A DNA stretch of 64,000 nt, taken from positions 133,471 through 197,470 of the forward strand of contig NW_019775831.1 in NCBI RefSeq assembly GCF_001039355.2, read 5' to 3'. The DNA comes from Lingula anatina (lineage: Eukaryota; Brachiopoda; Lingulata; Lingulida; Lingulidae). The position numbers and the translations under genes were made by a program. Positions 27,301 through 37,796 of this stretch are shown here, in pieces (the stretch's first letter is position 1; each line of letters begins with the position of its first letter). The notes under the pieces were generated by a model that saw nothing but the letters and a program-made list of their open reading frames with translations, did not search any database and had not been told where the DNA came from.

Positions 27301-28316
27301 AAGCAAATCATAAAAAGTACTCTAAAAAATGATGAGTGTGGACTTTAGTCTCAATGTTTCACACCACATTTATATTAATACCAACCTACTCCCAGTCCAC
27401 CTGCCCAGATGTTACCAGCAGCTTCTGTCAGCTGTGCCCCCAGGTCGTGAGTAAATCCACTAGAGGCCTCAGCTGCTAGCTGCTGTCGCTGACTTTCTGC
27501 CTTTTTAACATGCAGCCAGGCAAGAGATGCACATAGCAGACACAGGGTCTTGCCAGTACCTGTGGGACTTTCCAGCACACCATTTTTATTCTGAAATATC
27601 AATGATAACATAACACCAAGGCATTGTTAATTCTACAAGACAGGAAACAAAAGTCAAAAATTTTTATACACCCTTTTCAGCTGTAGCAAGTCATCTACAT
27701 ACTCTTCAGTGCTACTATTATTTTCATTCTGTCCTCAGCAAAGCAGAAACATTAGAAGACATTTTCTACAGATCTTTTGCACTCAAATGTGTCAGTGAAA
27801 AACAGACTATAAACTTACATATTTATGAAAAGTTTTTCAACTTTCAATGTGGTTAGTTATAAGATTTCTAGGGATATGTCCACTTTATCAGTGTTATAAT
27901 CCTCACCATGGAAAGCCTATAACTAAGCATGAAGTTTGTGCTAAATGGTACACATCAGAGAATGTTAATAGGAGTGCTATGGCATGACACTCTGTTCTAG
28001 TCGTTGTCATATGTGCAAAAGAATTTGAACATTGAATCTTTTACAAATTTCATTTAAACCATAAAATAACTCCAGAATTAAATATTTATTTAAGACAAGT
28101 ATTTTCTTCTAAATGTGATACGGCACATTATTGAGAATGTATAAATACATATATCAATAGTATTGTTTTAATTATAGATATATATTTGACTTTAATATAC
28201 ATCAATACATGTACCTGTTGAAGACATTCTATAACTTTTTGCATGTAATCCTTTTGGCAAGGGTATGGATCAAATGGAAAATCAACTGGAACCCCTCTGA
28301 TAGGTATCGTTGACAT
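11167..28316 (-). CDS. RTEL1: Regulator of telomere elongation helicase 1 (RTEL1)
   Basis: Fe-S DEAH helicase (XPD/FANCJ family) that dismantles T-loops, D-loops and G-quadruplexes in the nucleus. Coding exons in transcription order: 28215-28316, 27386-27590, 25177-25264, 24305-24386, 23184-23244, 22978-23071, 22601-22685, 22310-22375, 22029-22182, 21813-21851, 21590-21662, 21168-21268, 20872-20927, 20588-20665, 20394-20478, 20069-20201, 19789-19902, 19464-19504, 19203-19288, 18787-18864, 18466-18543, 18176-18316, 15926-16041, 15686-15809, 15268-15424, 14282-14397, 14035-14145, 13774-13869, 13234-13378, 12677-12802, 12423-12487, 11802-12228, 11505-11602, 11167-11265. They total 3720 nt, giving 1239 aa. 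Visible: Walker A SPTGTGKT (Lys48), Fe-S cysteines 145/163/172/213, DEAH 256-259, motif [11 protein letters not shown] (698-706), one harmonin-N-like domain (about 905-1000), basic KRRK and a C-terminal RING (1178-1215). Six middle exons occur twice (see the repeat entries), and only one set is counted. The donor after 11802 (A|GTTAAA) is weak. Confidence 0.96.
11471..11493. repeat. (AC)n microsatellite
   Basis: An uninterrupted AC dinucleotide run directly beside the RTEL1 exon that starts at 11505. Confidence 0.9.
11641..11670. repeat. Poly(A) run of 30
   Basis: Thirty uninterrupted A bases in an RTEL1 intron. On the transcribed strand this is poly(T), upstream of the acceptor for exon 33. 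It may be a retroposon tail or slippage product, and its length may be unreliable. Confidence 0.85.
12330..12363. repeat. (ATT)n microsatellite
   Basis: About eleven uninterrupted ATT trinucleotides within the RTEL1 intron 12229-12422. Confidence 0.9.
14597..15222. mobile_element. 626-bp TIR transposon (non-autonomous), 8-bp TSD
   Basis: The 76-bp ends at 14597-14672 and 15147-15222 are identical as inverted repeats, starting CACCCTGAGCTTCAGAG. Both flanks carry the same 8-bp target-site duplication TTGAACAT (14589-14596 and 15223-15230). It sits in the RTEL1 intron between the exons 15268-15424 and 14282-14397, with its right end about 40 bp from the exon border. Each terminal repeat holds its own inner inverted repeat (AGATAACTTGACAC paired with GTGTCAAGTTACCT), so each end can fold alone. 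The interior has a broken reading frame at 14866-15024. An 8-bp duplication fits hAT and some other superfamilies, and the family was not identified. Confidence 0.9.
14866..15024 (+). pseudogene. Decayed helicase-like reading frame inside the transposon
   Basis: From the ATG at 14866 the frame runs [10 protein letters not shown], hits a TAA at 14896, then continues open to a TGA at 15022. The second part contains [19 protein letters not shown], which resembles the segment just before Walker A in RecQ-type helicases (a xLxPxQxEA core followed by a loop ending DV). No Walker A follows, because the sequence passes into the other transposon end. My reading is the first exon of a transposon-encoded helicase left behind by internal deletion. 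The similarity is judged by eye and the segment is short. Confidence 0.45.
16405..18168. repeat. Duplicated RTEL1 segment, copy 1
   Basis: This is nearly identical to 18170-19926, with scattered substitutions and small indels mostly in introns. On the minus strand it repeats six RTEL1 exons at 18031-18144, 17706-17746, 17442-17527, 17023-17100, 16702-16779 and 16411-16551, all with intact reading frame and splice sites. It ends exactly at the single N at 18169. Only 31 nt separate the donor of the last exon of copy 2 (18175) from the first exon of copy 1 (18144), too short for an intron, so both copies cannot be spliced into one message. It is best explained as two overlapping haplotype contigs placed end to end. 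Confidence 0.93.
17613..17613. other. Single N
   Basis: One undetermined base within copy 1, at a place where copy 2 has a 2-bp shorter sequence. It is probably a consensus ambiguity between alleles. Confidence 0.8.
18169..18169. other. Single N at the duplication junction
   Basis: One N lies exactly where copy 1 stops and copy 2 begins. The junction therefore looks like a contig join rather than sequenced DNA. Confidence 0.85.
18170..19926. repeat. Duplicated RTEL1 segment, copy 2
   Basis: Partner of 16405-18168. It carries the same six exons at 19789-19902, 19464-19504, 19203-19288, 18787-18864, 18466-18543 and 18176-18316, used for the gene model because they are continuous with the upstream exons. 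The protein encoded by the two sets is almost the same. They cover the helicase segment from the [13 protein letters not shown] region to VSEGLDF and QGKQQIK, just before motif VI. Confidence 0.93.
23975..24089. repeat. Imperfect tandem duplication, about 57-bp unit x2
   Basis: Two adjacent copies share CACTGGAGATTTCTA and CCAATTCCTA with several mismatches. They lie in the RTEL1 intron 23245-24304, which is otherwise featureless. Confidence 0.7.
25265..27385. other. RTEL1: Long RTEL1 intron without further features
   Basis: A 2.1-kb AT-rich intron between the Walker A exon and the motif Ia exon. An A/T tetranucleotide (AAATA-type) stretch lies near 25318-25358. No exon-like or transposon-like structure was recognised. 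Confidence 0.6.
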
Positions 28317-28786
28317 GACCTGATTACTCTTCGATGTAGGTTGTTCACTTAAAGTTCAAAACACATCAAATTATGAGCACAGTGTTGGGGAAGTACTACG
28401 TGCTCTGTGAAGTAATAATTTCATTTTCAATTTCCCGCTAGTCGCCCACTCGGCAGCTTCAATTTTTCATTCTTCTTTCGACAATTCCTCTCGATTAGCG
28501 ACACACGGATAAATTGCATGAGACTTCAGTAAAACACTTAAAAGATCCAAAGACCCTTAAAACTTTATAGTGTGCAATACAACACTTAAAATAAGTTTTT
28601 CAGGCAGTGTCAGTATCTCTCGCAGTAGTTTTAGCCCACTCTTCTACATCGTGAGGAAGTAAATTGTGTTGCTGAAATCGGCCAATCACGTCCAACACTT
28701 TGCTCTACCTATCCAATAGAATTCGAACGCTTTTCCACGTGACCGGATTCAAGTCAAAGCGGGCTTGTATGTTCCAAGACTGTCAG
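28317..28786. promoter_or_regulatory. Shared divergent promoter region of RTEL1 and stathmin
   Basis: Only about 470 bp lie between the RTEL1 start codon (28316, minus) and a strong plus-strand donor (TGTCAG|GTAAGT) at 28786/28787 that would end a stathmin 5' UTR exon. The interval holds two CCAAT boxes on the plus strand (28682-28686 and 28713-28717) and a palindromic E-box CACGTG (28736-28741). No TATA box was obvious. Transcription start sites cannot be read from sequence; the bidirectional role is inferred from geometry. Confidence 0.65.
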
Positions 28787-28886
28787 GTAAGTCAGCAACT
28801 TGTGATTAGGGATCAGTCAACTTCTTCGGGTATCTTTCATACACTGAGTTTTTTATTCTTCGACAGCGAATCTATACACATTTCCA

Positions 28887-29455
28887 GGTACTTTTGTAGT
28901 ATACCCCCCCACCCTGTAACTTTCTGTAACTTTCACTTTTCAAACAGTTTTTTACATTTTCTTGTTCATCTATGTCAAAGCTGTTGAAATAAAATGCTTT
29001 TGTAATTACCTGTGGACTTTTCATTAGTTTTAATCACGTTTAATCCAGCCCATTGAAATACAATGTTAGAATCTTCAATTTACACCCGCAGTCAATAAAT
29101 TGCCGCGTTTTCGTTGGCTAACTCTAAGGTAATTTTATGTGAACAAGTAGCTCATAATAATTTCACAGAGGAAGTCCAAGTATACAATGTATCAATCACA
29201 TAAAATAAGTTAGAGTTAGCCAACGAAAACGCTGCAAGTTATTGACTGCAGATACATTGTAAATTTTCACATTGTATTTCACATGTCAATGGGGTGGATT
29301 AAACGTGATTAAAACTAATAAAAAGACCACAGGTAATTACAAAAACATTTTATTTCAACAGCTTTGACATAGGTGAAAAAGACAAAGTAAAAAAATGTTT
29401 GAAAAATGAAAGTTTCAGGAAGTTACAGGGTGGGGGGGTATACTACAAAAGTACC
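28887..29455. mobile_element. 569-bp fold-back element, 8-bp TSD
   Basis: Two long arms, 28887-29142 and 29196-29455, are reverse complements of each other with modest divergence, joined by a spacer of about 53 bp. The ends read GGTACTTTTGTAGTATACC. The 8-bp duplication CATTTCCA flanks it exactly (28879-28886 and 29456-29463). No coding capacity was seen. It lies about 100 bp inside the predicted first stathmin intron, and its transcript would form a hairpin of about 250 bp. Confidence 0.9.
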
Positions 29456-31574
29456 CATTTCCAAGCTACCTTTAGCAGTTTTCAGTATTACGAAACGTAA
29501 TTACAAGGAAAATATTCCACATAACGCCATCAAAGTGCTCGGGTTTTACTTTTTATTTGTGCAAACAGCTTTTTATCGCAACTAAATGCTTTGGTGGCAG
29601 CATTGTAGGCCGTGCCGTTCAATTCCTTCATGGGTTGATTAAGACCTTTTGTCTACAGTTTATCTTCTATCTGATAGGAATATTATTCATACTTGTAAAA
29701 TGGTTAAGAGCATAAAATAATTAAATTAATTTTTAACCTATTTGTCTATGTGGCTAAACCTTTGGCAATCACATGACAATTAAGGTAGAAGCTCCCTTTT
29801 TCCAAATGGCATGTGGCACCCGCAGAATATAATGTCCCGCACTTTGGTTAGAATACAATTTAAAAACAAGGGCAAAAAACTTGATACCTATTGAATTATC
29901 CAAACATTAAACATGCAAGCTTATCACTTTAGATGTTTTATTTTTTATATAACATAATTGCCCAGAAGAGAATGTTTCAGTAAAATGCAAGTTTCCATGT
30001 AGCATTTTGTGTCTATATAAATTTCACATGTGTATTGTTTGCATTTATTTGTACAACAGAAATAGAAAAAATGTGGAGGCTGGTTTGTCACTAGGAATCA
30101 ATAATGTAAAATATATGGCTGTTTGAACACTGATTTTCAATTGATTACATTCAGTAATAACACTTGGATATACAGACAGAATGTTTCGTTAAGTCAGTTA
30201 AAAAATAAAATAAAAATTTCCATTAATTGAGAAATGAAAATATGCAGTTAAGACCCAGAAAGTTGAGACTATTTTGATGAATATTTAGTGTAATATAGTG
30301 ACCTCATCCATTTTTTTCTATTGTATGGTCTTGATAAAAAAAAAATGAGAATGGAATGTGTTTCAAAAATTTTTTTTCACTTAACTTTCATAATTTTTAA
30401 ATTCAGTCAGTCATGAGAGAGCCCATGCTATACTCCCATCTTTTTACAGGTTAGAATTACTATATACATAGACCTTATTACTGCTGGTTGCAAATGGGAC
30501 TAAAACATTTGTCTACTGTACATAGGCCTATTTTTTCCTTTTTTTGCCAGACCAAGAATCATATATTTATTCTTGACTGAATCACAGACAGATGAATATT
30601 TTGCAGGCTATGAGTCATCCTTTTGAGTGAAATCTAATGAGAAATGTGATGCAGGGTAAAGCTGGATCATTGCCATGACAACCACATGAATTTTGTAATT
30701 TCACATATACTTTTCACCAAATTTTGATATACAAAATCCAGATTTTGCAATCATAAAAAAAAATTATAACCATATATATAAAAAGGCCAGCATGATATAA
30801 CATGGTTACTGCTGCACAGGTGCTTTTTTGTATTGACCAGGAATGGCAGACAGATACTTTAAAATGCTATGAGCAGCCTAAATGATATTAATATTGATCG
30901 TAGATGTCTGCATGTTGATTAGTCTAGCTTTAGTAGGGTGTGCGGTCTCCGTCTTAGCAGTGTGCAAATGTTAGAGGACTGAACACTACAGCTTTTAGTT
31001 TTCTTCTGAGATTAGGAGCTACTGTGTACAATTGCAATCATATGGAGAACTAACTGATATAGTGGAAGGATTCTAAGTAGAGTTGGCATCTTGGTTTTTG
31101 GAATGCAGGTAATGGATTTCTTAATGTTGGTCAAGCTTTTTACAGTTAGAAATTTTGATGCATAATGTGTTCTTTTTGAAAGCTAAGAATAGGAAACAAA
31201 AATTTTTAGAAATGAGAAGAATCATGAATTTTTGGTTTAGATGTGCATGGGCTTTGTTTCACATATGTATTTTCATCTGATGGTGCCTTCTGTCTGCAAT
31301 GATTAACCATTGGTCTACAATGATGTCATACTGAGTGGGAGCATATATTATGTAAAAATATCTGATATCCAATTTTTGTGTCCAGTCAGTGCGGTATCTG
31401 CAGCTATGCTTTTGGGCTTTATTGATTAACTTTTATGCAGAACTGGAGAAATATGCACGTTGCATAACAGCTGGCTTACTTAGGTTATTTGGTTTATTTG
31501 ACGCTGTTGCTTTTATTTCGATGCTTATTTTGATGGAAGGATAAATGGTCTCAGGTCTTTTTTTTCCCTTGCAG

Positions 31575-31626
31575 ATCTTGTCTGAAGTGAGTTCCTGGTG
31601 CCTTTGATTCAACACAATTCTACACA
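31575..31626 (+). other. Predicted 5' UTR part of stathmin exon 2
   Basis: A good acceptor (TTTTTTCCCTTGCAG) ends at 31574, followed by 52 untranslated bases and the ATG at 31627. Together with the donor at 28787 it implies a 2.8-kb intron within the 5' UTR. Confidence 0.6.
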
Positions 31627-34600
31627 ATGGCTCAAGGTAAGAAGCAATTTTAGCTTTTCTTAATTCCTAGTTGCTATACACTAAAATGAGACTGTCTGCA
31701 CTGTGACTTCGTGACATCATACGAGACTGGAAAACGAGAATCTGGGAAAGGTGGGACCAGCCTTTTAGCAATATGACTGAAACTATACTCCAGGAGTATC
31801 AGCTTAGAAAGCAACCTAAAACTGACGTGTGAAACATAGACAAAAAAGGCTGTAATTCTATAGAACTTGAGAGAAAATGAGCAGAAAAATATGTGGGTAA
31901 ATTTTATCAGCTTTTATTCTTTGCCACACTGCATTTGCTAGTAATTTTTGACCCATTCTCCTCCAAATCTGGCAAAATCCAGTTCATTTTACACCAAGTC
32001 TCTAGACTTTGGTGTCTTAGTCAATGTTTATAAGTTGTGATAAGGAAAATTATGATTATTACATAAAAGGTAAGCTATAGAATGTGGAAAAGACAGGGAG
32101 AAATTATAACTAAAAAAGTTTACTAGTAAACTCCTTGCTATTATACCACATTACAGGAATGTTTACACTTTGATTAATGGCTCCTTTGGTATCTTTGTAC
32201 ATTACAGTTGTGATGAGGCATGAGAAAATTCATGCAATTATGTTTTGGTAAAGTTCTCTATCATAGAGGGGAAAGGGAATAATTACTGTTAAATTCTATA
32301 TATTAAATTTAAAAATGGAAATCATGCTACTTTTATGTATCATTAGTACTAGTACCAAGGGTTTTCCCAGCCAACTGTCCAGCCGTCATTTGGACGGCAG
32401 CCAGCATCACCAAACGGCCTATATTTTCAAAGGCTGGATGGCTTATGAATTTTTTTTTTGGAAATAAGATGCCGTTAGGCATACCTGAAATTGTAGGAAA
32501 TTACAGGTGGTAATTTTGGACAACCTGTACCCCCAATCCTGGGAAAAGCCTTGACTAGTACAGCTTTTTAATAATACATCTGTTTTTAAATCATCTTATT
32601 CAATGAAAGAGCAGAGCTCTACTCTTTATATTTGAAGAATATGATGAAAAGCTAAGAATTATGGTAGTTAAAATTTTTATAGAAGGTTTAGTGATGACCA
32701 TGAATGAAATTGCCTTAGTAGTACTTATCTTTTATAAACAATCACCTTTTTTGAAGATACATTGTTGGCCACAGCAAAACATAATTCATTAGGCTGTCAC
32801 AGCAAAATTACATTAAAAGAGCAATGGAATGCAATTAATTGGTCATAAAGATAGTGGGTATTAAATAATTTTTGTGAGTATAAAGCAAATCAAAAGAAAT
32901 AAGTAATGGGTTTTTTTCTAGACACAAAATTGAAAAAAAAAGTAAATAAGAAATTTTACTGATAATATTTAACTGATAATATTAAAAACAAGAATGGCTT
33001 AATGATTAATATATTTATATTAGCACTGTCTTTGCAGTATTGATTCTGTATTAGGAGACTAACTTTGTACTTTACATTTCAGTTTTTGATAGCTAAACCT
33101 ACCCTGGACATTTGGTGCTGTGACAATATAACCTTTAATTTTGCTGGGAAATAAATTAGACAGCATCACACTTTTTACGTTATTTTATCTCTCTCTTCTC
33201 ATAGTATGCAAATGGCTGGGTGTTTTCCTCTGTTTAAGAGAGAACCCCAAAAGAGACCCAAGATGTGCGGAAGTCAGTATGTACGAGGCTATAATTGTTT
33301 GGAAAGGTACATGATGTGGCAGCATTTTTAAAGACATATACTTGTGTTGGAAACCCAAGAGAAGCATGTACCAGAGAGCAATATTGGACAGTATGAGCTT
33401 TTCATGTACATGATGTTGCACTATGCCTTATATTGCATCTTCCCGTGTAGTCATAACCTTGGTGTTTATGATGTCTGTTTCTCATTAAAATGTATAGAGA
33501 TTTTTTTATTTTATATTGCAGAAAAATGTTTTGTTCTTTTTTGTGTAACCATGTTTATGAACTGAAGATATGCAACTTATTTTTTCAACTATCAGTATAA
33601 CCCACTATGTAGCCTTGAAAGGTCCACTGTTTCCATATTTTTCTTCGTGTATACAGATGTTATTATGGGTGAACCATTTATAAATTTGAATAGTATTTCA
33701 TTTTTCCTCCCATTACATATCTGTATTGATTTTTCTAGCTCTCTGGTTGCCGTCCCAGTATTGTTTAGTGTAGCCATAAATGTTCTGGTCTGAGCTGCAT
33801 GCTTTAACTGTGATCACTGCTTTTACTGTATTGATTTTATTTGGATTGCTTACAAGTTCCTGCATATTTTGTATTTCATAATGCTGTTTTGTCTAGTAAT
33901 TTGTAAATGTGTTATTGATTTTTTTTTTTCTGAAAAAATTGCTTGATGCTTTCATGATTCCTGAAGAATGATAATTAGTAGATTAAGAGGTCTGAATTCA
34001 TTTGTTTCCTATTCTAATTTTTGTGTTCTGGGTAGTATCCATCTCTTATTTTCATTCCAGACTCTTGACTTATCTGTGGTCGTGGAGAAAGTGTGTTGAT
34101 AGATTCTATATTTGGGCATTTTTGAATTGGTGACGTTGAGATATATACATTCAAAAACAAATATCAGTTCCACCAATGAACTAAATGCTTTTGATTGTTA
34201 AGAATTTCCAAAGCTCGGGAATTGACTGTTGCATCATTACTCTTTTTTTCCTTTGCAAAATAACCACTAGTATTTGCTAATGGAAGTTAACTCTGTTGCC
34301 AGAAACCCCAAAGGAAAGTGCAGGTGGAGTGGCTTATGAGGTTATCTTGAAGCCAGCCACTGCAGATAATGTCCCTACAAGACCAGCCTCTCCACCCAAG
34401 GAGATCACCCACGATCACATTGTGAAAAAGCTGAAGCAGGCAGAAGAGAGACGACAGGTAGAGGAAAAAATGCCCTCATTTTTATTGGAATGCTTCCTGT
34501 AATAGATTGTTAATTTGATATCTTAATTTCAATAGTCTTCCTTTCCATCTCCTGTACATGGTTGACAATCGGGTATTATTTCCATAACCAAGTCTGATTG

Positions 34601-35400
34601 ATTTTCCCTGTGTCACGAACTTTGGATGTTACTGGTCATATTAGAAAAGTACAGACTGATTTATTTTGTTTTTTTTTATGTTAAGTCCCTGGAAGCCCAG
34701 AAGTTAGAAAAACTTGCTCAAGACCGTGCCAGGGCCCAGGAGGTAGTTGCCAAAGCACAAGAAGAAGAGGAAGCTTTTGCAAAGGCGGCAAAGGAGAAAC
34801 TAGAACAGGATCTGCTGGCCAAGGAGCAAAACAGAGAAGCGCAGATTAAATCTCTACAGACCAAGCTCAAAGAACATGTAAGACATTAATTTAGAGATAT
34901 TCCCAGATTATTTGGCTTTTTTTCCCTCAGGCATGTGTAACATATTTATGAGTGTAGGGTAGATTTTAATCATTGTAATAAATTAAATGAAAAGACTATT
35001 TTGGCGTAGTAAGCAAATGGATATGGACCTTAACAATTGGTGTCAGCTAGTACATCAATTGAATACATTAAAATTCTATGGAAGTGATTTATTGATCTCT
35101 GTACAGATGATGTATAAATCTTTTGGTTTTTTAGGAGAAGAAAGTGCAGGAAGTACGTACCGCCAGTGAAACTGCAGCTCGTGAACTCCAAGAAAGAATT
35201 GCACAGAAGCTTGAAGAAGCAGAGGAAAAGCGTCAGAGTCAGCTGACTGAATTGCTGGAACGTCTGAAGGAACATGTGAGTAATTGCTGTCCAGCACAAG
35301 TTCTTAACAAATACATAAGGACTAACTGCTTACACATACTTTGAAGATTTATCCTGTCCTTAAGATAATTCTAAATTGTATATACTTGTGAAATGAGTAT

Positions 35401-35467
<67 letters not shown>

Positions 35468-36819
35468 TTATTTATTTATTTATTTATTATTATTTTTTTT
35501 TTTTTTATAAACAGCTTTGTTATGCAGTCACTTGAATTGGACATAAATTTCCCAGGAAATTGACATATGGACAAAAATTGAAAATGTTTTTAGGCAAAAG
35601 AGCACTTGAACCCTACATTTCCTTGGGATTATCACATAAGGGACATATTTGTTTCATTCTTTTTCTGAATTGAATTATTAAATTTTGAATTAAATTTTTA
35701 AAATGGCCACACTGCTAGTGTCTGATGTAACATGCTAGTACATGTAGGCATGGAAATACAATTGTTTATTTTAAAAAATTATAATATTTGGAAATCTGCT
35801 TTTACAAATTTATTTTAATATAAATAAAAAAAGAAGGTATTTTGAGTAAGTACAACTATAAGTTGACGAAAGTAATAATTTGTTGCGTAAGTTGTGATTT
35901 GACTCTGTTCGAATCGAAGGATAGCACTTTATAACAGTCAGCGGTCTTGATGGGCACAGTAATTCTATTTTCTGATTATGTGCACCAGATCCACCAATAA
36001 TAGTAAAACATTCTGACAAACATATAATACATAATTTTAATAATGCGTTAAAGTTTATTTATCCTTAGAATGTGTTGTTACAGGAGAAGCACATTGATGA
36101 GGTCCGTCAAACCAGCAGCAGCTTTAGCAAGTGCACACAGGAGAAAATGATCCAAAAGATGGAAACCACGCTGAAGAACAGAGAAGACCAACTGAACCAG
36201 ATGATTGAAAGACTTCGGGAGCATGTAAGTTCAGCTGCTGGGTGTTGGTGTTCCGTGTCAGTGATTTAAGTGCATACAATAGTCTTAGTGGCAGAACAGG
36301 CTTGAAAAATATTGCGAGGCCACCACTTTTTTCAAAATTTTGTGATTTGCTTATCTAAAACCATACAAGTTATTTTTGTGATTACCCTGCATGAATGGTT
36401 GTCTCAAATTTGGAACTGAGGGGTTTCTCTTTCCTATTGGCAGTGCTGGAAAGTACAAGGAACTGTAGTCCGCACTTCCTTGCAGAAAGTGAGTCACTCT
36501 TTGCTTGTTCTGCTGTGCATGACTAGTAATATTTCCATTTTTTGCGCCAAGAATTTCATATTGATCAGTTACATTTATTCGTCCTCTTTTAATGAAGTTT
36601 TTCTTGTATTTTACATTTGCCAGGTTTTTAAATCATTCATTATTATTATTTTATAATATTGCTTTATTATAATTATTATTATTATTATTTGCATAATAGT
36701 TTATTAAATAAAGGCAATGATCATTTTAGGAGCGTCACGCAGAAGAAGTACGCAACAAGAAGAAACCAATCAGCCCAACTGAGGGAGATAAGGAGAACAT
36801 GCAAATAAATGTTCAGTAA
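31627..36819 (+). CDS. Stathmin-family tubulin-sequestering protein with extra repeats
   Basis: Cytosolic phosphoprotein that binds tubulin dimers and regulates microtubule turnover. Coding exons: 31627-31636, 34303-34457, 34686-34877, 35135-35275, 36084-36224, 36730-36819. They total 729 nt, giving 242 aa, against about 149 for stathmin-1. The N-terminal cap reads GGVAYEVILKPATAD, followed by a proline-rich loop with ASPPK (Ser33), in the position of the classical stathmin phosphosite SPPK. The rest is one long charged helix. Exons 4 and 5 are each exactly 141 nt (47 codons), begin in phase 0 with EKK/EKH...EVR and end in LERLKEH or IERLREH. Exon 3 ends in a similar KLKEH and exon 6 starts ERHAEEVR. 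This gives three tubulin-binding-like helical units rather than the usual two. No N-terminal cysteine-rich membrane anchor (as in STMN2-4) is seen in this start exon, though another first exon may exist. Confidence 0.95.
32356..32553. mobile_element. 198-bp MITE, 8-bp TSD
   Basis: The 15-bp terminal inverted repeats CAAGGGTTTTCCCAG and CAAGGCTTTTCCCAG differ at one base. Both flanks carry ACTAGTAC (32348-32355 and 32554-32561). It has no coding capacity and is hAT-like by duplication length. It lies within stathmin intron 2. Confidence 0.85.
35405..35487. repeat. (TA)n then (TATT)n microsatellite
   Basis: About 28 TA units followed by TATT/TTTA repeats and a T run, in the intron between the two 141-nt stathmin repeat exons. 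Its length is likely to be polymorphic. Confidence 0.9.
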
Positions 36820-37790
36820 AGCAGGACCTGTGCACAAGAAATTCCCATGTACATATGCCACAAAGACATTGTGCTGATCATCATGCATGCAATGATCAAC
36901 TTTCAACAATGCCTGTAGAAACCTATCACAAGTGAAATGCAACTGATGCTGTGGAGTGAAGGTGTGCTAGATGTCCTTTTTCTTCTTTTTTTTGTCTCAA
37001 TTTATGACAAACCTGTTACCAAATAATGGTGTCAAGTTCTAATTGTTGTTATAGGTACCACATGATGTTTTTGAAGCATAAAGGATTTGACTTGGTTGAT
37101 GACTGATATTATCTAGTTTTCTTCAACTTTACCTTGTAGACTTCTATATTGTCACTTAGCATTTTGACTAAAAAGGGCAAGATGGCGAACTGTGTTCTTT
37201 CTTTTTGTCATTTTGGCAGTAGTAGGACTAAAACTTGGGTAATCTATGTGGAATTTCATACGTACAGAGCCTGTGTGCAGAGCCCTTGATGTAAAATATT
37301 GTGTGCTACTTCTTGAAATATTGAATAGTTTTAGTATTAAAGTGGCTTAAAATATTGTGATTTGTTTTACAATTTCCAATAATTTGACCTAAAACCAACT
37401 GTGCATGAGTGGTATATATGCAGTGTATTTTCATATCCAAGGTTTGTGTTGATAGCCTTATCTTGTCAGTAAGAAGTGTGACTGTGACTAATACTCAAAT
37501 CTGCTCTAAGTGTGCCAAAATTTGCATGAAAGTGAATTATATCACTCTGTCAATTTGCAGTGTATATTTGTACAGCATTGTTTTTTTTTTACTTTTACCA
37601 TTTGCTCATATAAATTAATCTCTTAAAGCTTTTGTCTATGTAACATAAGACATAGCAGTGTTCTTTGGAAAATAATCTTATAATCAATTTTTGAAGTTAA
37701 ACTCAATTACTGTAGGCTAAGAAAAATATGTAGGTCTGCCAGCTGATATATCTTAATATACATAATAGCTTCCCATGTTCACACAGGTAA

Positions 37791-37796
37791 AATAAA
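37791..37796 (+). promoter_or_regulatory. Candidate stathmin poly(A) signal
   Basis: AATAAA about 970 nt after the stathmin stop codon. A second copy lies at 37987-37992. Another AATAAA inside the last codons (about 36804) is unlikely to be used. Confidence 0.4.

Noticed and set aside
35030-35299. Antisense frames opposite stathmin exon 4 (89 and 73 codons)
   Set aside because: They are shadows of the helical coding exon on the other strand.
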